This document shows positions 45,996 to 57,262 of a DNA stretch of 64,000 nt, one piece after another. The DNA is from Dipteris shenzhenensis (lineage: Eukaryota > Polypodiophyta > Polypodiopsida > Gleicheniales), in NCBI GenBank assembly GCA_047967505.1, contig CM106539.1; one strand, written 5' to 3'. The translations under genes were made by a program, and so were the position numbers. The first letter of the stretch is position 1. Every line of letters starts with the position of its first letter. The notes beneath the pieces are model-generated. The model ran no database searches. It saw only the letters and a list, made by a program, of their open reading frames with translations, and was not told the origin of the DNA.

Positions 45996-48535
45996 CGTTT
46001 ATTGATGACTACACTAGGAAGGTGTGGATTTATTTTATGAAGCACAAAAGTGAAGTGTTCAGCCATTTCAAGGCTTTTAAGGCCATGGTTGAAAAAGAGA
46101 AAGGTGTGCATATTAAAGTGCTAAGATCTGATGGTGGGGGAGAGTACTTTTCAGAAGAATTTTGTGAATATCTGAAAGAACAGGGAATTCAAAGGAAGTA
46201 CTCATGCAGGTCTACCCCTCAGCAGAATGGGGTTGCAGAAAGGAAGAACAGGCATATTGCAGAAGTAGGACGGGCGATCCTAAATGAGAAAAACATGCCT
46301 GATTATTTTTGGGCTGAAGCAGTAGCAACTGCTGTTTATATTATGAACAGAACCCCCACTGCAGCTGTCCATGGCATGACGCCTGAAGAAATGTATACAG
46401 GCCAAAAACCAGATATTTCTCACTTGAAGGTATTTGGTTGCATAGCTTATGTTCATGTTCCTGATGAGAAGAGAACAAAGCTGGATCCAAAGGCAGAAAA
46501 ATGCATCTTTATTGGATATGCTCAGCACCAGAAAGGGTATCGCTGTTATAACCCTTCCACTCGCAAAATGCAAGTGAGCAGAGATGTTGTTTTTGATGAA
46601 ATGAGCAGCTGGTATGCACCAACTGTTATGGTAGGAGATGCAGATGCAGGAAATGGGAATGCTGCAATAAATGCAGAGCAGCAATCTCAAGCCTTGACTG
46701 GACCCAGAGAGTCCTCTACTAGTGGATCTAATGCATGGACAGGGAGATTGAGATCTAGTGAATCGTCACATGGCAGTCCTGATAGTGTTGTGCAGGTATC
46801 ACATAAGGGAAAAGAAAAAGTGGACCATACTCCAGTGTTTGATGTGTCTGCTGGTAGCTCTCATGTTGATGGAGAGTCAAGCGGCTCTGAAATGAGCCTT
46901 GATGAGGAACTTGGGATTCCTCCTGTTGTTGCACCTGGTGCAAGGAAAAGCAGGCATGATTTAAAGACTCCTGCAACTGATCCAGTTGTACGGAGGTCCA
47001 CTCGTATTAAGTATCCAGTTGACAGGCTGAGATATGATGGGTATACAGCACATCACTATGCTTATATGGTCAAGGTTCTAGAGGAGCCAGAGCCCACATG
47101 TTTTGAGGATGCAGCAGGGCATAAAAATTGGGAAGCAGCTATGGATGAAGAGATGGCTGCCTTGGATGCAAACCACACTTGGGATTTGATGCCTTTGCCT
47201 CATGATAAGAAGGCTATTGGCTGCAAGTGGGTTTACAAAGTAAAGCACAATGCTGATGGGTCTGTTAGCAGGTACAAGGCAAGATTGGTTGCCAAAGGTT
47301 TTGCACAGACATATGGAATTGACTATGAGGAAACTTTCAGCCCAGTTGCAAGGATGGCAACCGTGAGAACAGTAATTGCTATGGCTGCTGCAAAGGGATG
47401 GTCTTTGCATCAGATGGATGTGAAAAATGCCTTCTTGCATGGTGACTTGCAGGAAGAGGTTTATATGATGCAGCCAGAAGGTTATGAGGATAAAGCACAC
47501 CCCGATTTAGTATGCAGGTTGCGCAAAGCCTTGTATGGCTTAAAACAGGCGCCGAGGGCATGGTCAGACAAGATAGGGCAATATCTTGTCACTATTGGAT
47601 TTCAGATTTCCAATTCAGATTTTTCACTTTATGTGAAAAGGACAAACAGAGGGATTGTGCTTATAGTCATCTATGTTGATGACTTGATTATTACAGGTGA
47701 TAGTGATGCAGACATTAATGAAGTGAAGCTGCTGTTGAAGCAGAAATTTGAGATGAAGGATTTGGGAGAGCTGCGTTACTTCTTGGGCATTGAGGTTATT
47801 AGATCCCCGAGTGGGATATGGCTGTTGCAAAGGCAATACGGTTTGGACATGCTGTCCAAATATGGGATGACAGGCTGTAAGCCTATCTCTGTTCCATTGG
47901 AGCAGAATGTGAAGCTCAATGCAGAGTCAGGTGAGCTTCTTGAAGATATTACTATGTACAGACGCATAGTAGGTAGCTTGATTTACATGACTATAACCAG
48001 ACCAGATTTGAGCTATGCTGTGGGGCTGGTGAGTCAGTTTATGCAGGCACCGAGGAAGTCACATTTGGATGCGGCTAGGCGCATACTACGGTATGTGAAG
48101 TCCACATTGCATTATGGACTGTTTTATGAAGCTAGGTGTGCATTACAGGTACATGGATACACAGATGCTGACTGGGCTGGTAGTGTCTCAGACAGGAGAT
48201 CTACTAGTGGTTTTATGTTTTCCCTTGGGAGTGGTGCCATCAGTTGGAGCAGCAAGAAGCAGCCAACAGTTGCCTTGTCGAGCACAGAGGCAGAGTACAG
48301 GGGTGCAGCAATGGCTGCATGTGAGGTAGCTTGGTTACGGAAGCTACTTGGAGATATGGGACAGTCAGTTCATGCAGCAGTTGTCATTCATTGTGACAAC
48401 ATTAGCAGCATCATGCTTGCTAATAACCCAGTTTATCATGCTAGAACGAAGCACATTGAGGTGCATTATCACTTTGTGAGAGAGAAGGTTCTAGCTGGTG
48501 AGATTGATCTTGTCTATGTCAGCACTGAGGAGTAG
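45992..48535 (+). pseudogene. Copia integrase, reverse transcriptase, RNase H
   Basis: The frame carries integrase FIDDYTRKVW, LRSDGGGEYFS and NGVAERKNR, so the DDE residues are intact. Reverse transcriptase has QMDVKNAFLHGDLQEEVY and VIYVDDLIITG. RNase H has YTDADWAGSVSDRRSTSGF and LSSTEAEYRGAAM. A TAG at 48,533 cuts the end; beyond it VADIFTKALG and the rest of the C-terminus remain legible. The apparent ATG at 45,992 is only an in-frame Met; normally the product is made as one polyprotein with gag. Apart from the upstream deletion and this stop, the enzyme set looks functional. Confidence 0.93.
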
Positions 48536-48633
48536 GTGGCTGATATTTTTACGAAGGCATTGGGTACCGAGAAGCTTCGCAGATTTAGGAGCTTGCTTGG
48601 TGTACGTGAGATGGATTTGAGCTTGAGGGGGAG

Positions 48634-48931
48634 TGTTGAGATATCAAGCTCTATCCCCGACATATCTCCTGGATGACTATCATTTATGTCACCGTCTATG
48701 TTAGTTGTACTCGTGGTGTAGTTAGACTACCACGTATGTTTTTGGTTTGGGTTCACATATGAACCACGTATTCTAGGTTTTGACATATAGGGTATTTCCC
48801 TCTTCTATTGTATTGTTGTTGTGTGCAAAAGTGAAGAAAGGCTTCACCCTCCAACCTTGTGTCCTCTCTCTTTTGTGTGTTGTGAAGAAAGCTGAACTTG
48901 AGTCTCCTATCTCTCTCCCTCTTTCTTTACA
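48634..48931 (+). repeat. 3' LTR
   Basis: 298 bases, starting TGTTGAGATATCAAGC directly after the polypurine tract and ending TTTCTTTACA before the duplicated target CAAGG. Confidence 0.97.
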
Positions 48932-48936
48932 CAAGG

Positions 48937-49500
48937 ATTACCAAGCTATGCAAACCATTTGCCGAGTTCTTCCCCCCCTCCCCTCTGCTCCCCCTTCCAT
49001 AACTAATACCCTTCCATATTTCTCCCCCATGTCCCCAAATTCTCTCCCTGCCCCATCATCACCTCCGACACTACTTGTGCTACCATCAGCAGAAAATGAC
49101 ATAGTATTTGATTTTGAATATCAGGACCCACATAATCCAATTCATACTCCCATGCCAAGTTCCAATGATGGGTATGATTTTGATGAGATACCACTTCCCA
49201 GCAACCCCATCAAGGAATTTTGGAGCAAATATCCTGATATGAAAACTCTAGGTGGATGGACCTTGGACAACTTCCCTACCAACCTTCATCAGCGTGTGAA
49301 ATTAGTGAAGATTGGATAAGCAAGTTGGATCGATTTGTGCACTCCATGACAACAAACATTATACATGCTAAAACTATGAGGATGTCCCCATACTTGGACT
49401 AGCTCGCACATGCTAGGCAGCATTGTGAAGCTTTCAGAAAACTAGCTAGGCCAACAAAAGGATGTGATCACAGTGATCTATGGGATGTGTGTACTCATAA
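48937..49500 (+). pseudogene. Right part of the split reading frame, unidentified
   Basis: The frame continues from the left part as DYQAMQTICRVLPPLPSAPP, through a Pro/Ser-rich stretch, into an acidic segment (DIVFDFEYQDPHNP). It then reads PIKEFWSKYPDMKTLGGWTL and stops at 49,319. A frameshift near 49,295 restores sense: WISKLDRFVHSMTTNIIHAK and, after a TAG, LAHARQHCEAFRKLARPTKG. No family is recognised. The persistence of coding sense across the copia junction and the frameshift argues for a former gene. Confidence 0.4.
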
Positions 49501-49599
49501 TTTGTATAGATATATATGTTTATGTTTTGCTTTGATCTTACATATTATAATGCATCAATAATTCTCAATAACTTTATCATGTGATAGAAATTCATCGAG

Positions 49600-50130
49600 A
49601 TGACAAAGATGAGCCTTAACAAGCTCACATTTAAACACGACATCCACATGATCCCATCCTCAGAAGATATCTTCAAAAAGTGGATGACAATAGCAAAAAT
49701 GTACATAGCTCGCCAACTTCCTAACACATTGGGAAATATTGAGCCACTAAAAGAAGACAAAAGCAAAAGGTGTGATCAAAGAGGGAGAGGACTTCGCAAA
49801 GGTCAAGCAAGCACCACATACAGCTCCTATTTGTGGAACATTGTTTCACTGTTTGGAGGGACTATCTAAGGACAATATTCGAGAATTACAAGACAAGATA
49901 ATGAAACATAGTGTTGTATTAAGAAATTAAAACAAGGCAGAGGAGTTGATAGATATGGAAGATGCATCAAGGAAGATGAAAGCAGACCAAGTTTTACAAG
50001 GAGCAGTTGCAGCACATTTCAGTACACTTGTTGGAGGGGGATATCCAAGTTTTCGAGTGGAAAACCACAAGCGGAGAAGTTCAAGCGATCCTTTTTGCAA
50101 CATGTTCCTATGTATATTCATTCAAGGAAT
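49600..50130 (+). pseudogene. Possible continuation of the unidentified gene
   Basis: Plus-strand frames give MTKMSLNKLTFKHDIHMIPS and DIFKKWMTIAKMYIARQLPN. After frame changes they give LIDMEDASRKMKADQVLQGA and LLEGDIQVFEWKTTSGEVQA. The pieces look like exons of one gene, but I could not define splice sites and the function is unknown. Confidence 0.3.
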
Positions 50131-51361
50131 CATATCGAAACACTATTACGATGGCATATGTTAAATACCAACTATATTTATTCAATTCTAACTAGACAAA
50201 CTTTCCATGTATAGTATTTAAAGAAAATGTTAAAACAGGGTAAGGTCATTTGCAACCCCACTAGAATGATACATTATCTTTCAGCGCATTCATATGTCTA
50301 AATTCATTATTGTTTTTCTTTATTCTCCTCACACCCAAAGTAGACTGTTCAACTAAGTTGGCCACTCTTGTATATGATTCCATCCATGAACAAGGTTTGA
50401 ACATATTGCACAAAATTTTTACAAGGTGTGGGATTTTGCCTAGTAAAAGGGAATCCATTTAAAGGGAAAGGATTATACTTATTGTTAATGCATTGAAGAA
50501 TAAAAGCATAAATACTATATGTTTTTTTCTTCCCCAATCCCAAAAATTCTTTGAGCTAGAATTTGAGTATAGTCCTAACCAAAAAACATTAAGTCCACAT
50601 CATGAGTCTAGGATTCCACACTAAAAATTGTAACCCACAAGTTCCATTTACATTCTGAATTTCAATGAACCAATCCGACCAATAAATCTATGTGTACACT
50701 TCAGCTTGCTCTTCTATATGAATAAATCTATGTGTACACTTCAGCTTGCTCTTCTATATGTAAGCCGCTAAGTGTGATTTTACAAACCACATGCAACAAG
50801 TTTACCAGATGCAAGTAATATAACAAGTAAGAGTGACAATGTATGAAGGAAAAGGAATGTATATCATAGAATCTTACATTAAATAATGCCAACCAACAAA
50901 ATAGAAGCTCAAGATTGTTTCCAAAAAGCCAAAACAGTCCATACCTCCAATGTAGATTTTACTTGCACATTAACAGAATAGAGTGCACCCAAAAAAAAAA
51001 GTCCAAACTATTGTCTGATATGCATAATATCACAAAATTTTAGAATCAAAATGATAGCCAAAAATAAATATCGTGTATGTGAAATAGCACCAATATCTAG
51101 TAGAGCATAAAGTATTAGAATATAACGAGGAAGATAGGAGAGCCATAAACTAATTCTCATCGACAGAGTCATTTACGAATAGAGTCCATTGTCTCCTCTT
51201 CTCCCTCAACTCATAGTTATATGATTTTTGGTTCCTTTCCATTTGCATGGCCATACTCTCTGCGTAAGTTGTCAATTCACTTCAAAATGAAACTCTAAAA
51301 CTATCTTACATGTGTAAATGAAAGGTATTCATTCAAAATAAAGAACAACATTTTTTACTCA
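50131..51361. other. No gene; one 40-bp tandem duplication
   Basis: AATAAATCTATGTGTACACT plus the next 20 bases is exactly repeated at 50,682-50,761. The rest is AT-rich with short conflicting frames. Confidence 0.5.
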
Positions 51362-52562
51362 CTAGTCTAATCGTGCGGCAACATTGATTTCTACCTCCTT
51401 AGAATCGACGTCCATGAGCATATGTTGTTGTGTAGACAATCCCACACCTACATAAATAGCATCCACCACTCTTGGAAGTAGTCCAGTACATATCTCTGGG
51501 TCATTGTCTATTGCCAAGCAAGGGTGACCAAAGTGGAATGCAACCCTCAATCCTGGCCATGTCCCTACCCCCATCTCAAGAATGGAACCATTTGGAGGAC
51601 ACATCTCCAAGAACATAAGTATGAATGCGAGACTCTTCTCAAGAGATCCATGCCATGCACCTTCCTTGCCAACTCTTTTGGAACGATGGACTGAAGGCAA
51701 CATGTGGAAGCAAGTTGCCATCTAAACTCATCCTCATCATGGAGGCCACACCCTTTGCTAATTGCATGTTAAATGTGGGTCTTTGTCCTATCCTCCTCAT
51801 AGCCATAGCATGGAAAACATAAGACTATTCAAACAAAAATGAGTCAATTTCTATGTGATTTATGATATAAAAGAAGCAGAAGCAAACATACATGTGAAGA
51901 CTCACCTTCACACCAATCCCAAGTGTGTTTAAAATGCCTTGAGATTCCATGCTTTGTACTATTCATCTACTTGAAGCAAATGTACCAGGATCAAATCCTA
52001 GCCTATAACCCGCAAGACTTCATGAAGTGTTCAACACAAATAAATTTACATGCTACAAGCCACCTCCATTTTTTATCTTACTACATAGCGCTCCACAGTA
52101 GGCAAAGTAGATGGAAAACATAAAAACCAAATTCCACCCATTGTCATCCATCACAACTATAGTAGCAATGGCCAAGCAAGAGGAGATATGATCTTTTGTC
52201 ATAACATTCCAAGGTGGAACCTCTCCATCACCGCCTGCAGCAGACTGTATGGGAAGATCCACAATGCAATAGTCCACACTCCATGTGCATTTTTTTGGGT
52301 TTCATTTCTTCCCTTCTTGGTGTAGAAGTGCAAAGAAATCACACAATTCTTGATATCCATATGCAAGTTGTGATTGCATTATCTCTTTGCCGAATTTAAT
52401 ATAGTTAAACTCCCATACCTTTACCCAACTCCTAGGTATGAGGGGATGTTTCCAGCATGGCAAAAAAGACAGTGGAACCCAAATAAATTCAATGGAGAAA
52501 GGATTTCTCACTATCCCAGAGTCATCAACTTTTGGAGTATCTGCAAACGTAATGCATATCAA
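51362..52562 (-). pseudogene. Beta-class DNA methyltransferase-like domain
   Basis: The frame 52,562-52,053 (one TGA near 52,300) contains YCIVDLPIQSAAGGDGEVPP at about 52,265-52,210, followed by WNVMTKDHISSCLAIA and DDNGWNLVF. This looks like catalytic motif IV, where N4/N6 amino-methylases have DPPY or SPPY; here it is DLPI. A separate exon, 51,721-51,362, gives KEGAWHGSLEKSLAFILMF, then PPNGSILEMGVGTWPGLRVA and GHPCLAIDND, which looks like the AdoMet-binding GxGT loop and the acidic strand end. Catalytic motif first and AdoMet motif last is the beta-class (DNA_methylase, PF01555) order. The altered DLPI and GTW residues suggest lost activity. This would otherwise methylate adenine N6 or cytosine N4. 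Confidence 0.5.
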
Positions 52563-52887
52563 ATGACAATACTAGACCACAAGGAATTGGAAAACTTCAA
52601 GAAAGATGATTCCCCATTTCCACCTAAGTTGGTATTCTTCCTTCTCCCTGGTTCTGCAGGATTAGGATTCCCTACATTTTCCTTTTGTTTCTTCACCAAT
52701 ATCTTTAATTACTCCTCTAGATTTTTATGTTACTCCTTGGTCATGTCTCTAGAGGATCCCGAATCAATTTTACATTGACCTTTCGAATGCCTTATCATGA
52801 AACCCATGGAGCAAGTCAATCATAGAAAACTAGTTAAGAACAAGAGGCACAGAAAAAACCAACATGAAAAGTATATCTCTCTAGCAT

Positions 52888-53725
52888 GAGGATTACCAAA
52901 AAGCGAGCGACAAAAAGCGAGCGAGCCAAAAAAATCGAGCGATAAAAAACAATAAAAGATTTATAAATCCCCCATTTCAGTAGCAAAAAATAATAACTTA
53001 TTCAAAAATCCATATGTTTCCTTAATGCTAGAAGGTTAAACATGCAATCTTACCCATGCAACAAATTGACCACAAATTCATATTTTGATGCATTAAATTT
53101 TACTAGATGGTGCACAAAGACATGATAATCATCTAAAGTGCGCCTTGCCATTTGATTTGATATGTAACATGACCCTATTTGGACTTGTAAATCAAAAGAT
53201 ACAGGGATGTGAAAATGTCCTCTTTTGGGCCGCGCTCCTATTTTGGCCCAAAAGAGGACATTTTCACATCCCTGTATCTTTTGATTTACAAGTCCGAATA
53301 GGGTCATGTTACATATCAAATCAAATGGCAAGGCGCACTTTAGATGATTATCATGTCTTTATCACGTCCCTCTATTTTGCAAGATGTCAACATTTGATTT
53401 TTTTGGCCCAAAAGATGAGTTTTTAACATCCTTGCATCTTTTGATTGTCAAATATAAATGGCATAATGTTACATATCAATTCAAATGACAAGGCATGATT
53501 TAGATGAATATCATGTCTTTTTGCACCATCTAAAAAATTGTGTGCATGAGAATATGAATTTTGTGACACATAACCACCCTTTTTAGTACTTTGTACTTCA
53601 AGTAATTATTTTATAAAAAACTTGGATTCTTTCTTTGCTTGCTTGATTTTCAAACCACTTCAACTAATTGTCGCTCACTTTTTTGGGCTCACTCGCTTTT
53701 TCTCGCTCGCTCTATTGACTGCCTC
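52888..53725. mobile_element. Mutator-like foldback element
   Basis: The perfect 9-bp duplication CTCTAGCAT at 52,879-52,887 and 53,726-53,734 flanks a segment whose ends both begin GAGG on their own strands. Both ends carry inverted AAAAAGCGAGCGA/AAAGCGAGTGAGCC blocks. A second inverted zone pairs about 53,056-53,231 with 53,399-53,580. A 9-bp duplication and long terminal inverted repeats fit a non-autonomous Mutator-like element. It has no transposase gene. It sits inside an exon of the methyltransferase-like gene. Confidence 0.8.
53116..53360. repeat. Near-perfect palindrome, 116-bp arms
   Basis: The arm 53,116-53,231 pairs with 53,245-53,360 around a 13-base spacer, with one mismatch found. 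The right arm also resembles the more diverged stretch 53,399-53,537. It therefore looks like a recent inverted duplication inside the foldback element. Confidence 0.9.
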
Positions 53726-54725
53726 CTCTAGCATTAATGCCTCCTCCTCCACACACTTTCCACTACCCATGTCTATCCACCATGGACAATGCTTTCTCTC
53801 CCACTCTGAAATCCTTATACTTCCTTTTGTAGTCATGCCCTCACAAAAGACTCTATGTGTGCACATGCAACATGTAGGAGGTGCTTGAGCCCTTGCAAAT
53901 AGATGGAATGGTCTATATCTTTTTTGTTTCTAGCAAATGAAGAATAAACCTGTTCAAAACCTAGACATTTGAAAGCATAAGAACACTATGAAATTGAAAT
54001 TCAAGAATTAGGCAATGAAAGATGAATGCTTACCTGAAAACAACTCTTCTGCTTGCATTCACAAGGCCAACCTGTTTTGCAGGCACAGTAGCCACAAACA
54101 TGCTTCATCTTACAAGCTGCTTTAAAATTAAATTTCCACTCACCCTACAAAAGCAAGTATGCACCAAATCAATAAATTTAAACTATATAGAGGAAGTGAT
54201 GAAGCCAAAGCAGAAGGAATGAAAGCATGAGGTAGAAAGTATAAGAACTCACAGCATAAACCATGCAACCAAGAATAGCCTGTGTGAGGGGATGCCAAAC
54301 TCTTCTTCCTTGACCAATCTCCTTTTGCCGTACAAGCTCAATATTTTTCCTCTTCTTTCGTGAAATCCTCCAGAAATGCTTGTGGTACAGGCGTCCGGAC
54401 GGTTAGCATTTGAGGCAACCGTGGTAACTCTACTTCTTCTCATTTAATGTATTGTTCTATTTGTTTTACTACATATTGCATGCACTTTATCTAACTATCG
54501 TAAATTGGGCCCACAGCAAGCTGCGATGGGTCGCCTTCCTATAGACACAGAGACAAGATGCGTGTTTCACACGTAGGAACAAAGCTGTGGTTTATTGAGT
54601 AGGAGGCAATGGGAGTGACGGTCAGCTGAGGTGCTTTGGGCTGAGGTGCAACCAACAAGTGTACTTGTGTGATACAAGTAATCTTTAAGATTATTTGTGA
54701 CAATTGCCTCCTCATTAAATATGGA

Positions 54726-54921
54726 CAATGGAATCTATATTAGCAATAAAATAGAAAATAGAATTATGTTCTTGAAACAACTAGTGGAAGAAAGCAAGAT
54801 GATACTCACAAGTTAGACCTTTACAATGGAATTTGTATTAGCAATAAAATAGAAAATAGAATTATGTTCTTGAAACAACTAGTGGAAGAAAGCAAGATGA
54901 TACTCACAAGTTAAACCTTTG
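54726..54921. repeat. 98-bp tandem duplication at an exon end
   Basis: Two 98-base units, 54,726-54,823 and 54,824-54,921, differ at only a few positions. Each contains, on the minus strand, TTTAACTTGTGAGT or TCTAACTTGTGAGT. The duplication has therefore copied the splice-donor end of exon 1 of the methyltransferase-like gene. Confidence 0.85.
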
Positions 54922-55653
54922 CAAAGCTACAATCAACCTCAACTCATTGTTAGGATCTGGAGCTATAATATGTGCATGAATCCTGATATGCCTTGCCTTG
55001 TTATTAACAAAGACCTCCCTAATTCTCTCCATCCATGAGGCAGTTCAATGGTTTCCCTCCCACACATATAACATCTTGCAGGACAAGAATTGCCATGCAG
55101 GAGTCTATTGAAGCTCATGCTCACACTCATCATTCATGGCATGCCAATGCTTATCCCATGAATCTCTTATCTTATCATCTAACTCTTTGGTTATCCCATC
55201 AGACATCCCAATTGAAATAATAAAGGACCCCTTTGTGGGGACATAACCCTCCATCTCAAAATGCTCTCTTGAGAATGGAGAGGTCAGTTGTCTCACCTTA
55301 GGGTTGATAAGTAATATGCACAAAGGGATACAGAGGGGTACCATTCCTCTATTGACAGTTATGGACTCCAGAAAATCACTTCCAATATTACTATCCATTG
55401 ATTCAGGGACAAATTCATCACCTTCCACATTGCCCTTAGCCTTTCTAATGTCCTTGTTACTAGCAGACTCTTTCTCCACCACTAACATCTCTTCAACCTC
55501 CTCTGCATTTGGAGATTTGGTTTGTGTGTCAGCAGATGTGGGGGATGGTGTTGTTGGTGCTTGCTCTTTCTTTTTTAAAGTCTTTTTCTTCTTACCACCA
55601 GCTTGTCCACCTTTTCTCTTTCTTGACCTAGTCATGACTTCTAGCATACACAA

Positions 55654-56004
55654 AAGAAAATTGGATATTAGATCTTAGCCATCATTCATTCTTTATTGTA
55701 CTTTGAGGAAAAGTAAGCCATTTGATGAATCAAAGAATACATTCAACCAAAAGAGAATTACCTAGTGATCTTGGACCTTGGGCCAATACCACAAACAATT
55801 CAGTTTCCAATATTCCAACCAACAATCTAAAAAGAGAGATTCAAGAAAGTCAAGAACATGTATTGACATAGCAACATAAGAACTAAGCTACACATATACT
55901 ACAAATGACAACCCCGATATATCTGTAGGTGACAAAAAGCCTCGAAATCTTGCATACTGAAAATACCCTGCTCTTCCCGTGGAAGCCATGGAAAAGAGCA
56001 AACA
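55654..56004 (+). other. Spacer and end of the presumed gypsy 5' LTR
   Basis: The bases just before the gypsy primer site end GAGCAAACA, as an LTR end would. The start of that LTR was not found; a TGTAGGTGAC at about 55,925 is only a candidate. No gene is seen in the rest. Confidence 0.35.
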
Positions 56005-56006
56005 TT

Positions 56007-56024
56007 TGGCGCCACTGCCGGGGA
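56007..56024 (+). other. Gypsy primer binding site
   Basis: TGGCGCCACTGCCGGGGA matches the TGGCGCCGTTGCCGGGGA type typical of plant gypsy elements, with two differences. Confidence 0.85.
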
Positions 56025-56699
56025 GACTAGCATCTCAAGTAACGAGTAAACATATGTAGGTATGTGTAAAAAACAAACTACTTCGAAGTTTCATGAACAT
56101 AATACTCAAGGCCAAGGAGGGTAAAATTTTTTCCATTTTCAGCCAAACATATCAACCCCAAGCATCAATCTTGCATTACTACCCTAAGAAATTTTCTTTA
56201 TTTCTTAAAAAGAAGCCACTTGATAAACAATCACGCTAGGTAGTGGACACGAATGCGTAGAGCTTGTAATTTCGATCATTTCACCTTGTTGAAGAAGTGC
56301 AAACCGAACTAACCATAAAAGTTACGGCTTGGGAAGAGTTTAGGGTTTAACCCTAAACCTAAACCCATTTCCTATAAAAACCCACTCCACCCCCTAATTC
56401 TTCATCTTTCACATCTTGCCTCCATCCTCTCCCCCATTCTGAGCCCTATGCAAGACACTCCTCCCTCTCCATTGACCACCACCCTACTCCCATCCTCACA
56501 TGGTAAGTGACTTCGAGCTCATCTCGCAGCAATAACCTAGCCATCCACCCACCATCCATTGGTCCTCAACAATCCCGTTACATCGAGAAAGACTTGGAGA
56601 GCATTCAGGTGACCATCTCTTCCTCCCTTTGGATTTCCGTCAAAGTTTTCCATTTTCTGTCAAAGTTTTCCATTTTTTGTCAAAGTTTTCCATCCGTCA

Positions 56700-57067
56700 A
56701 GTTTTTTCTTTTTTCTTTTTTCTTCTCCCCCTCCTCCATCTCCCCCTCCACCCTCCCCTCCATCTTCACCACCCTCCACCTCCTCCATTTCCCCCTCCTC
56801 CCTCCATTTCCCCCTCCCTCCCTCCACTTCCCCTCCCCCCACCACCCTCCATCTCCACCACCCCTCTTCCCCCTCCCTCCCTCCGTTTTCCCCCCCCACC
56901 CCCCCTCCATCTCCACCACCCTTTCCCCCTTCCACCACCACCACCCCCCTCCACCATTCCCTCACCCCCTTCACCACCCCCTTTCCCCCCCCGCTCCCAC
57001 CCCCCCCTCTCTCTCTCTCTCTTTCCCCCCCCCCTCTCTCTCTCTCTCCCTCTCTCTCTCTTTCCCT

Positions 57068-57116
<49 letters not shown>

Positions 57117-57133
57117 CCCCCTCTCTCTCTCTT

Positions 57134-57178
<45 letters not shown>

Positions 57179-57227
57179 TTCCCCCCCCCTCTCTCTCTCT
57201 CCCTCTATCTCTCTTTCCCCCCTCCCC

Positions 57228-57262
<35 letters not shown>

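Larger units (their letters stand above)
43472..48931 (+). mobile_element. Complete copia element, very young insertion
   Basis: LTRs at 43,472-43,753 and 48,634-48,931 appear identical apart from a 16-base block (AAAAGTGAAGAAAGGC) present only in the 3' copy and at most one adjacent base. The perfect duplication CAAGG lies at 43,467-43,471 and 48,932-48,936. Inside are the primer site, leader, gag, protease, integrase, reverse transcriptase, RNase H and a GAGGGGGAG polypurine tract before the 3' LTR. Only two breaks disturb the coding region: a small deletion near 45,937 and a TAG at 48,533. It is the best preserved element in the window. Confidence 0.97.
51362..55653 (-). pseudogene. Multi-exon gene with DNA amino-methyltransferase-like C-terminus
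   Basis: Exon 1 (55,653 to about 54,908) encodes a basic, NLS-like start (RSRKRKGGQAGGKKKKTLKK), an acidic region and IAPDPNNELRLIVALQRFN, ending at GTGAGT. Exon 2 (about 54,432-54,253) has VPQAFLEDFTKEEEKY and also ends at GTGAGT. Exon 3 (about 54,144-54,034), between TTTTGTAG and GTAAGC, encodes CGYCACKTGWPCECKQKSC. Exon 4 starts near 53,891 with CCMCTHRVFC and is cut by a foldback element. Later exons hold a coiled-coil-like HKNLEE.LKILVKKQKEN and the methyltransferase-like part. In-frame stops (for example after HELQ, in KE.HKNLEE and in EGKK.NPKK) all fit single C-to-T changes of Gln or Arg codons. Exon limits are my reading of splice-like sites. Host gene or transposon cargo cannot be decided. 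Confidence 0.5.

Noticed and set aside
52374-52778. Plus-strand 134-residue open frame
   Set aside because: It overlaps the minus-strand methyltransferase-like exons, which carry motifs and splice-like sites; the plus frame has none.
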